Of a stretch of DNA of 64,000 nt, positions 1-7,625 are shown one piece after another. The stretch covers positions 186,001 to 250,000 of the forward strand of contig CAJXVC010000004.1 in NCBI GenBank assembly GCA_913060975.1. The letters are read 5' to 3'. The position numbers were made by a program, and so were the translations under genes. The DNA is from an uncultured Gammaproteobacteria bacterium (GTDB taxonomy: Bacteria > Pseudomonadota > Gammaproteobacteria > Pseudomonadales > Pseudohongiellaceae). The notes below the pieces were generated by a model. It was not told where the DNA came from, did not search any database, and saw nothing but the letters and a program-made list of their open reading frames with translations. Position 1 is the first letter of the stretch. Each line of letters starts with the position of its first letter.

Positions 1-252
1 TCATCGATTCTGAAAATTGTCGGGACCGAACTGTCGCAAAAGCTTGATGAGATGTTTGTTGAACTGGCGGCGTATCACAGTTTGCCGTTCGTACCGGAGC
101 AGTTTGAAGATGATTTTTCTGGTGAGCCTGTTGGCCCCGGCTCGGCAGCGTCGACAGCGTTAACTTACTTTAATAATCGCAAACTCTCCATTTTCGGCGG
201 ATCCAACGAGATCCAGCGCAACATTATTTGCAAGGCAGTGTTGGGGCTTTAG
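1..252 (+). CDS. Acyl-CoA dehydrogenase, C-terminal fragment (cut by window edge)
   Basis: The reading frame is open from the first base and ends at 252; the gene's 5' part lies outside the window. The visible 83 residues are the C-terminal helical domain of an acyl-CoA dehydrogenase, ending in the family signature GGSNEIQRNIICKAVLGL, which contacts FAD across the subunit interface. The residue just before GGS is Phe, where a related protein at 13464-14702 has Glu. A second acyl-CoA dehydrogenase follows 46 bases downstream, so the two probably form a heteromeric enzyme that oxidises an acyl-CoA side chain. The substrate cannot be read from this fragment. Confidence 0.9.
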   Translation, partial: SSILKIVGTELSQKLDEMFVELAAYHSLPFVPEQFEDDFSGEPVGPGSAASTALTYFNNRKLSIFGGSNEIQRNIICKAVLGL

Positions 253-298
253 TACAAGCCGCAACATTTTGACCCGATCAAGAATAAGAGGAAAGCCA

Positions 299-1438
299 GT
301 GGATTTTTCATATACCGAAGTGCAACAGATGCTGAAAGATCAAGTTCAGCGATTCGTGCAAAAAAGCTACGATTTCGATACTCGCAACAAAATCATCGCC
401 AGCGAGCAAGGCTTTAGCGCTGAGAATTGGGCTTTGTTTGCCGAGCTGGGTTGGTTGGCAGTTCCGTTCACCGAAGAGGATGGTGGGTTGGGAGGGTCGG
501 CTGTCGATCTGATCGTGTTAATGGAAGAGTTTGGCAAGGCCAATCTGGTTGAGCCGTTTTTGGCGACAGCTGTGTTGGGTGGTGGGCTTGTTGCCAGACT
601 TGCCGAAGGTGATCGCAAGGAGCAATTGCTTGGTGAGATCATGTCGGGCGAGTTGCAACTGGCTCTTGCCTTCTCTGAGGAGGGTAGTCGTTTTAACCTT
701 GCCAATGTGACGACCAGCGCCAAAGCAGACGGTGACAATGTTACGATTTCCGGCAAGAAAGTCGCCGCGTTGAACGGCACAGCAGCCCAACAACTAGTTG
801 TGGTAGCGCGGGAATCTGGCGAGCCAACCAGCCGTGATGGTGTCTCGGTGTTTCTGGTCGATGCTGCCAGCCCGGGTGTCAAACTACAGTCTTATCCAAC
901 AATTGATGGCAAGCGGGCGGCAGATATCACTTTTACTGACGTAACAGTGCCAGCCAGCAACCGACTTGGCGAGGCTGGTAAGGCGCTGGCGGTTCTCGAA
1001 GCAGTAATTGATATGGCGACTGTTGGTGTCAGTGCGGAAGCTGTTGGTGCGCTGGAAATGCTACTACACAAAACCGTTGAATACAGTAAAGCACGTACCC
1101 AGTTTGGCGTACCCATTGGAACCTTTCAGGCATTGCAGCATCGCATGGCAGATATGTTTGTTGAATGCCAATTGGCACGTTCCATTGTGTTGATGGCAGC
1201 GATGCAGATCGATAGTAGCGAGCCGGAACAGGAAAAAAACCGTGCAGTGTCGGCGGCAAAGAGTCGAGTGGGCAAAGCGATCCGCAAAGTTGGTCAGGAA
1301 GCCATTCAGATTCATGGCGGTATCGGTACAACAGAAGAACTAGATGTAGGGCACTTCTTCAAACGTGTGACAGCACTTGAAGTATTGTTCGGCAACACTG
1401 ACTTTCACACAGATCGATTCGCGCAACTTTCTGACTAG
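299..1438 (+). CDS. Acyl-CoA dehydrogenase, second (small-subunit-like) member of a pair
   Basis: This FAD-dependent acyl-CoA dehydrogenase (379 aa) should introduce the alpha-beta double bond into an acyl-CoA thioester in the cytoplasm. The N-terminal helical domain, the middle beta domain and the C-terminal domain with IQIHGGIGTTEE and HFFKRVTALE are all recognisable. The C-terminus ends in a FGNTDFHTDRF tail rather than the EGTSxIQ motif, the pattern of the smaller partner in two-gene acyl-CoA dehydrogenases. I chose the GTG at 299 because AGAGGAAAG lies just before it; an upstream TTG at 269 has no such site. It follows the fragment at 1-252 and precedes the phosphatase gene by 11 bases, so all are probably one operon. 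Confidence 0.88.
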   Translation: MDFSYTEVQQMLKDQVQRFVQKSYDFDTRNKIIASEQGFSAENWALFAELGWLAVPFTEEDGGLGGSAVDLIVLMEEFGKANLVEPFLATAVLGGGLVARLAEGDRKEQLLGEIMSGELQLALAFSEEGSRFNLANVTTSAKADGDNVTISGKKVAALNGTAAQQLVVVARESGEPTSRDGVSVFLVDAASPGVKLQSYPTIDGKRAADITFTDVTVPASNRLGEAGKALAVLEAVIDMATVGVSAEAVGALEMLLHKTVEYSKARTQFGVPIGTFQALQHRMADMFVECQLARSIVLMAAMQIDSSEPEQEKNRAVSAAKSRVGKAIRKVGQEAIQIHGGIGTTEELDVGHFFKRVTALEVLFGNTDFHTDRFAQLSD

Positions 1439-1449
1439 CAGGTTTAGGC

Positions 1450-2160
1450 ATGAGTGAATTGATCCTGGTCCGGCACGGGCAGGCTTCGTTCGGAGCTGAT
1501 TCCTATGACAAGCTAAGCCAGCGTGGCGTCGAACAGGTCAAGGTGCTTTGCCAGCATTGGCAGGCGATGGGCGAGCAATTCGATCATCTTTATTGCGGTA
1601 CCTTGCTACGCCAGCAAGAGACTGCTGCTGAGTTGTTGCCAATGCTCAGCGACAAGCAGCAAGACCCCGTCCAACATTCATCCCTGAATGAATACAATGG
1701 CGATCCGCTGATTCAGATTTTTCTGCGTGACCATGCGCTAGGTGCAGGATTTACGGATGACATCGACTGGCCAATCAAGGAAGAGCGCTTGTTTCAACGG
1801 GTGTTTGAAGCAGCTACTGCACGTTGGATAGCTGATGAACTCAGCCCAGGCCCGGCAGATCAACACTACGAATCCTGGCTTGATTTTAAAACTCGTGTGC
1901 AAGCTGTGGTTGCCGAGATCATGGCCAAACATCAGCGTGGTAGCAAGGTAGTTTTATCGACCTCTGGCGGTGTTATTGCGATGGTGTTACAAAGCGTATT
2001 GAACTTTCCCGATGATCAGGTCATCAATACTAATTGGATGGTGCATAACAGCTCGGTGACCCGGATAAAATATGGCGGTGGCAGGGTATCGCTGGCGCAA
2101 TTCAATAGTCTGGCACATTTGGAGAACAGTCAGTATCAACACCTGATTACCTATCGCTAG
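1450..2160 (+). CDS. Histidine phosphatase superfamily protein (phosphoglycerate-mutase-like)
   Basis: This 236-aa cytoplasmic protein starts with the catalytic LVRHGQ motif (His at about residue 9), the phospho-accepting histidine of the histidine phosphatase clan, and carries a later STSGGV segment typical of the second half of the fold. Members dephosphorylate sugar phosphates, nucleotides or small acids; the substrate cannot be inferred here. It sits between the acyl-CoA dehydrogenase pair and an APH-like kinase gene. Such phosphatase-kinase-SDR sets recur beside acyl-CoA dehydrogenases in environmental Proteobacteria as I recall, but their joint role is not established. Confidence 0.85.
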   Translation: MSELILVRHGQASFGADSYDKLSQRGVEQVKVLCQHWQAMGEQFDHLYCGTLLRQQETAAELLPMLSDKQQDPVQHSSLNEYNGDPLIQIFLRDHALGAGFTDDIDWPIKEERLFQRVFEAATARWIADELSPGPADQHYESWLDFKTRVQAVVAEIMAKHQRGSKVVLSTSGGVIAMVLQSVLNFPDDQVINTNWMVHNSSVTRIKYGGGRVSLAQFNSLAHLENSQYQHLITYR

Positions 2161-2272
2161 GTTCGGATGCATAGTACGGACGTATAGCTCAGACTCATGG
2201 TTCAGGCGTAAAGTTCAGGAATCAAGTGCAAGCCTAAAATTCGAATCCCGGCGTTAATAACAGGAATAACAA

Positions 2273-3352
2273 GTGACGACAGCAGATCTCATCGATCGAC
2301 CCGGCGCTATTCGGCCTGGCGAGGAGCTCGATCTAGATGCCCTGAAGCAACACCTTGAACCCGTGCTGGGTAGTGCAGCCAATGCATTGAGTATCAAACA
2401 ATTTCCCGGCGGCCATTCCAATCTCACCTATTTGCTGACGTCAGGCAATGAACGCTGGGTCCTGCGCCGTCCTCCATTTGGCAGTACCGTAAAATCTGCC
2501 CATGATATGTCGCGGGAGTTTCGCATTCTTTCGGCGCTGAAAGACGTTTTTCCTTACGGCCCAGTGCCCGTGCATTTTTGCGCTGATCACGACGTGATTG
2601 GTTGTGATTTTTATTTGATGAACTACATCGAAGGGCTGGTCATTCGTCGCGATTACCCCACCGAGTTGGGTCTCAGTCCGGATCAGATCAGGCAACAACT
2701 CATGAACTTCTTTGATGTGCTAGGTGACCTGCATTCGGTTGATCTGCAGGCTGCTGGCCTGCATGACTTTGGTCGTCCGGCTGGTTATGTGCAGCGTCAA
2801 GTTGATGGCTGGAGTCGCCGTTGGGCAGACGCAGTGACACCAGATACGGTGAATTGCGATGAAATTATCACGTGGTTGCATGACAACATGCCTGCTGAAA
2901 GTGGTAAGGCCAGCGTCATCCATAATGATTACAAGCTGGACAATGTCATCTTTGCTCCGGATAACCCACTACAGGTCATCGGCGTATTGGATTGGGAAAT
3001 GTCGACTGTGGGCGACCCACTAATGGATCTTGGCTGCACGCTGGGTTATTGGGTCCAGGCATCGGATCCGGATTTTTTTCGCCAGTCTCGCACCATGCCT
3101 TCGGATATTGATGGCGCGCCAACCAGAGCAGAGATTGTGCAGCGCTTTCAGGAGCGCACCGGGTTATCGGTTGCCAGTTTTCCGTTCTACTTTTGTTTTG
3201 GGTTGTTTCGGCTGACTGTGATCGGTCAGCAAATTTATTACCGGTATTACCATGGACATACCAAAGATGAACGCTTTGCCGGCTTTCTGAAAAAAGCCTA
3301 TACCCTGCAGAAAATGTGCGACCTGATCATTAAAGGCGAAGTCATAAACTAG
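2273..3352 (+). CDS. Phosphotransferase family protein (APH/ACAD10-11-like kinase domain)
   Basis: This 359-aa protein has the aminoglycoside-phosphotransferase/choline-kinase fold: GGHSNLTYLL for the nucleotide loop, HNDYKLDNVIF as the catalytic loop (Asp base, Asn metal ligand) and VLDWEMSTVGDPLMDLG for the metal-binding Asp. The closest known relatives are the kinase-like N-terminal domains of animal ACAD10/ACAD11, which phosphorylate 4-hydroxy acyl-CoAs so that an acyl-CoA dehydrogenase can process them. Its position beside an acyl-CoA dehydrogenase pair fits that role. The start is the GTG at 2273, after ACAGGAATAACAA. Antibiotic resistance is unlikely in this context. The substrate assignment is an inference. 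Confidence 0.85.
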   Translation: MTTADLIDRPGAIRPGEELDLDALKQHLEPVLGSAANALSIKQFPGGHSNLTYLLTSGNERWVLRRPPFGSTVKSAHDMSREFRILSALKDVFPYGPVPVHFCADHDVIGCDFYLMNYIEGLVIRRDYPTELGLSPDQIRQQLMNFFDVLGDLHSVDLQAAGLHDFGRPAGYVQRQVDGWSRRWADAVTPDTVNCDEIITWLHDNMPAESGKASVIHNDYKLDNVIFAPDNPLQVIGVLDWEMSTVGDPLMDLGCTLGYWVQASDPDFFRQSRTMPSDIDGAPTRAEIVQRFQERTGLSVASFPFYFCFGLFRLTVIGQQIYYRYYHGHTKDERFAGFLKKAYTLQKMCDLIIKGEVIN

Positions 3353-3361
3353 GATTCGGCG

Positions 3362-4153
3362 ATGACTAATTCAATCAATGATTTGTTCAGTATCACCGGT
3401 AAGACAGCAGTCGTGACTGGTGGTTCTCGTGGCATTGGCAGGATGATTGCCGATGCTTTTGTCAGCAATGGCGTGAAGACCTATATCACCGCGCGCAAAG
3501 TTGCGGCTTGTCAGACCACTGCTGATGAACTGAGCGCCAAGGGTGACTGCATCGCATTGCCAGCTGATCTGTCGACCACTGAGGGCCGGGCGGCATTTGT
3601 CGAGGAAATTAAACAGCGTGAACAAAGCCTGGATATTCTGGTAAACAATGCCGGCGCCGCATGGGGCGCTGCTTTTGATGACTATCCGGAAGATGGTTAC
3701 GACAAAGTCATGAACATCAATGTCAAAGCGGTGTTTATGTTGACCCGGGACCTGCTCCCGCTGTTGCTTGCACAAGCTTCCACAACCAATCCAGCCCGGG
3801 TGATCAATATTGGTTCTATCGATGGGTTGCGTGTATCAGCCACAGATAATTTTGCCTATGGGGCGTCAAAAGCGGCGGTGCATTTTCTGACCAAGAATCT
3901 GGCGCTACGCCTGGGGCAACGTGGCCTGACGATCAATGCTATCGCGCCAGGGCCATTCGAAAGTGAAATGATGAAACACATGCTTAGCCAGTATGGCGAA
4001 AAAATCAATGCCGAGAATCCACTGGGCCGCATAGGCAACCCTGTGGATATGGGCGGCCTCGCGGTCTATCTGGCCTCGCCAGCGGCGAGCTACGTCAATG
4101 GGCAGGTGATTGCTCTGGATGGCGGTCGTCATCTCGGCGCACGCGTGGACTGA
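3362..4153 (+). CDS. SDR family NAD(P)-dependent oxidoreductase, RhlG-like
   Basis: This is a classical short-chain dehydrogenase of 263 aa. It has the Rossmann motif TGGSRGIG, NNAG in strand 4, the catalytic Ser in NIGSIDG, and Tyr/Lys in YGASK. The PG motif and the C-terminal ALDGGRHLG are also present. From memory, sequence stretches such as PADLST and DILVNNAGAAWGAA most resemble RhlG, a beta-ketoacyl reductase-like protein, but the alcohol/ketone substrate is not determined. It starts 9 bases after the phosphotransferase stop and is probably the last gene of the operon. A 3-hydroxyacyl-CoA or hydroxy-acid substrate would fit the neighbourhood. Confidence 0.88.
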   Translation: MTNSINDLFSITGKTAVVTGGSRGIGRMIADAFVSNGVKTYITARKVAACQTTADELSAKGDCIALPADLSTTEGRAAFVEEIKQREQSLDILVNNAGAAWGAAFDDYPEDGYDKVMNINVKAVFMLTRDLLPLLLAQASTTNPARVINIGSIDGLRVSATDNFAYGASKAAVHFLTKNLALRLGQRGLTINAIAPGPFESEMMKHMLSQYGEKINAENPLGRIGNPVDMGGLAVYLASPAASYVNGQVIALDGGRHLGARVD

Positions 4154-4306
4154 TTACCGTTTTCACCGCTAAATGCGTTTAAATCTGGGTGAGGCAGTGT
4201 TACTTTAGCGCTCCCGACGATTCCGACCGCTACTGTAGCGTGTCTGGATTGCTATTTAAGGGATTAACACTGACCATCGATAAAACGTGAGCCAAGCTAT
4301 CCCACC

Positions 4307-4966
4307 GTGAAGCAACCACTAGCCTCTGTAATCCCCAATTTCGTTATCGCACCGATGGCTTTCATCAGTGGTGCCTGCGTGATGACTATTGAAATGCTGG
4401 GGGCGCGTATTCTGTCGCCGTACTTTGGTGGCAGCCTGTCCGTCTGGGGCAGTATTATCACGATCTTCATGCTGGCGTTGTCGGTGGGCTATCTGATTGG
4501 TGGTCGACTTTCATCGCGGAGTCCGAATCCGGTCACGTATGCCTGCTTTTTTATCGGGGCGGCGGTTTTCTCACTACCCGTGATTCTGCTGGCCGATGCC
4601 ATCATGGAACCGATATTCCTGACGATTATCGACCCTCGATACGGGTCGCTCGTCGCGTCAGTCCTGCTATTTTTTATTCCCACCGCTATTCTTGGCATGA
4701 TTTCGCCGTACTCGGTGCGCTTGATGGTGAGCAGCGAAGAGGACAGTGGCCGGATGGCCGGGCTGTTGTTCTTTGTGTCTACCGTGGGTAGTGCGTTGGG
4801 TACGCTTGGCACCAGTTTCTATTTCGTACTCTGGTGGGAAGTCAATGAGATTCTCTGGGGAGCCACGGCGTCATTAATTCTCGCAGCTGGCATCATCCTC
4901 GTGACCAACTATCTGGTGAACGGACCGAATTTAAAGCGTACACAACGCCATGAGAAACAAGCTTAA
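4307..4966 (+). CDS. Membrane half of a fused-MFS/spermidine-synthase-like system
   Basis: This 219-aa polytopic membrane protein begins at a GTG and has about six hydrophobic segments. The opening GACVMTIEMLGARILSPYFG and the later LGMISPYSVRLM are typical of the transporter-like N-terminal domain that precedes a spermidine-synthase-like domain in many bacterial fusion proteins. Here that domain is a separate gene whose end overlaps the next gene (4950-5858) by 17 bases, so translation is probably coupled and the products probably interact. The substrate is unknown; true polyamine synthesis is not supported. Confidence 0.8.
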   Translation: MKQPLASVIPNFVIAPMAFISGACVMTIEMLGARILSPYFGGSLSVWGSIITIFMLALSVGYLIGGRLSSRSPNPVTYACFFIGAAVFSLPVILLADAIMEPIFLTIIDPRYGSLVASVLLFFIPTAILGMISPYSVRLMVSSEEDSGRMAGLLFFVSTVGSALGTLGTSFYFVLWWEVNEILWGATASLILAAGIILVTNYLVNGPNLKRTQRHEKQA

Positions 4967-5858
4967 GCTTTTAATCGCACAGTTCACATTACTATTATTG
5001 GTAGCTCTGACAGGCGCCGGTTTGGTATCTGCTGAAACTATTCACGAAGAAAAATCCAAATACCGCGACATCACTGTCACGCAAGTCGGTGATCGTCGCT
5101 GCCTGCTATTCAATGTGCATCGTGGCGATCGTAATCAAACCTGCATGCTGGTCAATGATCGCGACAATCTGGTGTTTGATTATACGCGTATGAGTTTTGC
5201 TGGTTTACTGCTCAATGGTGATCCGCAAAATATACTCGTCATTGGTCTCGGTGGCGGATCGATACCTATGGCATTTAGCGACTTGTATCCGCAAGCAAAA
5301 ATCGATGTCATCGAAGTTGATGAAGCGGTTGTCCGAGTCGCCAAGGAATTCTTCTATTTCGAAGAGACGGACAACATGACGGCTATCGTCGATGACGGTC
5401 GCCCCTTCATCAAGCGTGCCGGACTACGCGGTATCAAGTATGACTATATTGTTCTGGATGCCTTCAGTGGGGACTATATTCCCGAGCATATGCTGACGCG
5501 AGAATTTCTCGAAGAAGTGAAGAAAATCATGACCGATGATTCAGTGCTGGTCGCCAATACATTTTCTACCAGCCGGCTTTATGATCACGAATCGGTGACG
5601 TACCAGCGTGCGTTCAACGAATTTTTTAACTTCAAACTACCATCTTCGGGCAACCGCATTATCATTACCCAGCTTGATCCACTACCTCCGCGCGGAGAGT
5701 TGGTGACAGAGGCGCGCCGTTTGGCAGAGAGTTTGGGTAAGTATGGTGTGCCGCTGCTGGATTACACGCGCCGACTCTCAACCACCGTAGATTGGGATAT
5801 GAGTCGACGCGAACTCACTGATCAATACTCGCCGGGCAATTTGTTGCAAGCCCAGTAG
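4950..5858 (+). CDS. Spermidine-synthase-like protein with N-terminal signal/anchor
   Basis: This 302-aa protein opens with a hydrophobic signal or anchor (about residues 5-27, ending near LVSAET) and continues into a class I methyltransferase/spermidine-synthase fold: VIGLGGGSIPMAF (nucleotide loop), DVIEVDEAVV (acidic ribose-binding residue), IVDDGRPFI, and LDAFSGDYIPEHMLT. The last motif is the version found in fused MFS/SpeE-like proteins, not the one in true aminopropyltransferases, so the reaction is unknown. The N-terminal export signal suggests the catalytic domain sits outside the cytoplasmic membrane or is held against it. It overlaps the membrane partner gene. Confidence 0.8.
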   Translation: MRNKLKLLIAQFTLLLLVALTGAGLVSAETIHEEKSKYRDITVTQVGDRRCLLFNVHRGDRNQTCMLVNDRDNLVFDYTRMSFAGLLLNGDPQNILVIGLGGGSIPMAFSDLYPQAKIDVIEVDEAVVRVAKEFFYFEETDNMTAIVDDGRPFIKRAGLRGIKYDYIVLDAFSGDYIPEHMLTREFLEEVKKIMTDDSVLVANTFSTSRLYDHESVTYQRAFNEFFNFKLPSSGNRIIITQLDPLPPRGELVTEARRLAESLGKYGVPLLDYTRRLSTTVDWDMSRRELTDQYSPGNLLQAQ

Positions 5859-5889
5859 CTTCTTATTCGCAGTTGGATGAGTAAGCAAA

Positions 5890-6675
5890 CTATTTGTGAC
5901 TGATAATGTCACGCAGCCCTGCCAAATTCAGCAACTCAATCTCGCGATTGGCCACCGAAATCAGCTCTTTGCGTTGCAGAGAGGTCATGATCCGGCTCAC
6001 GGTCTCTACTGTTAAGCCCAGATACTCGCCAATATCACCTCTGGTCATCGGCAGCAAAAACCGGCTGGGGGAGAGTGCCACTCGGGAATAGCGGCTGGAC
6101 AGCCCAAGCAGAAATGAAGCCATGCGTTGCTCAGCTGTGTAGCTGCTGAGAAGCGTATGAATTTGTTGATCTTTGGCGATCTCATTGCCCATGATGGCAA
6201 AGAAATGATGCTGCAGATTTGGCAGTTGGTGGCTGAGACTTTCCAGTTGTGAGAACGGTATTTCACAAATGGATGAATGTTCCAGAGCCTGTAGCGAATT
6301 GGCGTAGTGTTTGCTGGCAATCCCATCCATGCCAATGATTTCCCCTGGCAGGAAAAATCCAGTGACTCGGCCCTGTCCGCTATCGCTCAGAAAGTAAGAT
6401 TTGAAACTGCCTGCACGTACCGCATAAACAGAATTAAACGGATCATTCTGGCGATAAAGGTGGTCACCTTTCTTATAGGGGCGATTGCGTTCGACAATCT
6501 CATCCAGCTGATGAATCTCCGACTTGTTCAGCGCGATAGGCAAGCATAATTCATTGAGCCTGCAGCTGGCGCATGAGATGCGCGTGTTGTGCGGGCACAT
6601 CTTGCGCGGTGGCGCATGATTGAGAATAGACTCGGCCAGATTGGTAGATTTATCGTTGGCATCAGCGGGGTTCAT
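5890..6675 (-). CDS. fnr: FNR/ANR-type oxygen-sensing transcriptional regulator
   Basis: This 261-aa Crp/Fnr-family regulator carries the full set of [4Fe-4S] ligands: Cys35, Cys38 and Cys44 (CASCRLNELC) and Cys137 (SSICEIPF). A cyclic-nucleotide-binding-like beta roll (about 55-150) precedes a C-terminal helix-turn-helix whose recognition helix reads VETVSR, the E-xx-S-R pattern of FNR that reads TTGAT half sites. The protein dimerises when oxygen is low and activates anaerobic genes. The ATG at 6675 follows GGAAG by five bases and gives the normal family length; a longer 282-aa reading exists. The adjacent usp gene has a matching FNR box upstream. Confidence 0.95.
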   Translation of the reverse strand: MNPADANDKSTNLAESILNHAPPRKMCPHNTRISCASCRLNELCLPIALNKSEIHQLDEIVERNRPYKKGDHLYRQNDPFNSVYAVRAGSFKSYFLSDSGQGRVTGFFLPGEIIGMDGIASKHYANSLQALEHSSICEIPFSQLESLSHQLPNLQHHFFAIMGNEIAKDQQIHTLLSSYTAEQRMASFLLGLSSRYSRVALSPSRFLLPMTRGDIGEYLGLTVETVSRIMTSLQRKELISVANREIELLNLAGLRDIISHK

Positions 6676-6988
6676 GTTTTCTTCCAGAGTCTTTTGAGAG
6701 CCAGTTTGCCACTGTTTATGTTTCAGTACAAACCCCATTGGTTTGGCTGGAAGGCGAATCTATTGACTGCTCGTAAACCTGGGCGACTTTAAGCAAATCA
6801 CACTGTGATGCGTTATGGATGTTTGATAGATGGCTCAGCAGATGAGCTCGAGAAATTGGCGCGGTAAGTATGGTTCGGTGCTGGCGGTGACAGGCTAAAA
6901 CAGACGGGCAAGTGTACTAAAAATCAGCATGCTCAGAGAGTAAGCCGCTGGCGCAGTTTGATCTGCGCCAGTCCGAGCAAGCATCCCA
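6676..6988. other. Intergenic region upstream of fnr
   Basis: This 313-base stretch separates fnr from the universal stress gene, both read leftwards. It holds a perfect 13-base palindrome, ATCACACTGTGAT (6797-6809), which could be an operator for fnr expression, and the hairpin at 6948-6971. No convincing FNR box or coding sequence is visible here. Confidence 0.6.
6948..6971 (-). terminator. Hairpin downstream of usp, probable terminator
   Basis: CTGGCGCAG-TTTGAT-CTGCGCCAG is a perfect 9-bp stem with a six-base loop, 17 bases after the usp stop in the direction of transcription. The bases that follow on that strand are only moderately T-rich, so termination may be weak or partly Rho-dependent. 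Confidence 0.55.
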
Positions 6989-7426
6989 TCAATCGTCTTT
7001 TTGGCCAACCAGTACAGTGAGGACGTCACAGGTAGCGCCATGTAGTACTTTATTGGCTGTTGAGCCGAGTAGAATTTTCCAACCCGAATGGCCGTGGCTT
7101 CCGATAACTATCGCATCAGCACCGATCTCACTGGCCAAATTGCGGACTTCTGGAGCAGGTGCGCCGAGCAGGGTGTGTACTCTGGTTTCGTCGATCGATA
7201 AATCTTTGCCAACCTTGGCCAGCCGCTCTTCGGCAAAGTTAATAGCCTCTTGCTGTAACTCGCTTATGTTGACGGCATAGATGTCCATGCTGTAGGCCGC
7301 AGCAACGGGCTCCACGACATGCACCAAATGAAGTTTCCCTGTGTCGCCGGCGAGTTTCGCTGCAGTCTCAATGACTTTTTTCGAATCGTTCGACAGGTCT
7401 ATGGCAACCAGTATTTTCTTGTACAT
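6989..7426 (-). CDS. Universal stress protein, UspA family
   Basis: This is a single-domain 145-aa universal stress protein. It begins KKILVAIDLS and carries the ATP-binding signature GSHG-x9-GST near residues 108-123, so it probably belongs to the ATP-binding subgroup. A strong AAGGAGG lies before the ATG. Such proteins help survival under starvation or oxygen limitation. The FNR box at 7588-7601 and the adjacent fnr gene suggest low-oxygen induction, as is known for several Pseudomonas usp genes controlled by Anr. Confidence 0.93.
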   Translation of the reverse strand: MYKKILVAIDLSNDSKKVIETAAKLAGDTGKLHLVHVVEPVAAAYSMDIYAVNISELQQEAINFAEERLAKVGKDLSIDETRVHTLLGAPAPEVRNLASEIGADAIVIGSHGHSGWKILLGSTANKVLHGATCDVLTVLVGQKDD

Positions 7427-7587
7427 GTTCAGCCTCCTTACTTGGCCGATCCTATCCGATAGTTCAAATTCACTTTGAATCTTTTTCGTTCTGAAACTCT
7501 TGTTTTGAAACTACCGTGATCGTTTACGATGAGGCGGTATGTCTGCAACCGCTGGAAGTAACGTACCGCCTATCGTCGGGCAGGGTC

Positions 7588-7601
7588 TTGATCTCTGTCA
7601 A
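7588..7601 (-). promoter_or_regulatory. FNR/ANR box upstream of usp
   Basis: Read on the minus strand the site is TTGACAGAGATCAA; on the plus strand it is TTGATCTCTGTCAA. It matches nine of the ten specified positions of the FNR/ANR consensus TTGAT-N4-ATCAA. It lies about 160 bases upstream of the usp ATG and in the tail-side spacer of the acyl-CoA dehydrogenase gene, so usp is the likely target. The distance implies a leader of roughly 100 bases if the site is at the usual -41.5. Confidence 0.6.
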
Positions 7602-7625
7602 GGGTATAATCGTCAGGTTGAGTGT

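Noticed and set aside
2240-2270. T-arm-like string TTCGAATCCCG suggesting a tRNA
   Set aside because: No acceptor, D or anticodon arms could be matched around it and no CCA follows.
6797-6809. CRP site from ATCACACTGTGAT
   Set aside because: The half sites are inverted relative to CRP (TCACA then TGTGA) and the spacer is one base. Kept only as an unnamed palindrome.
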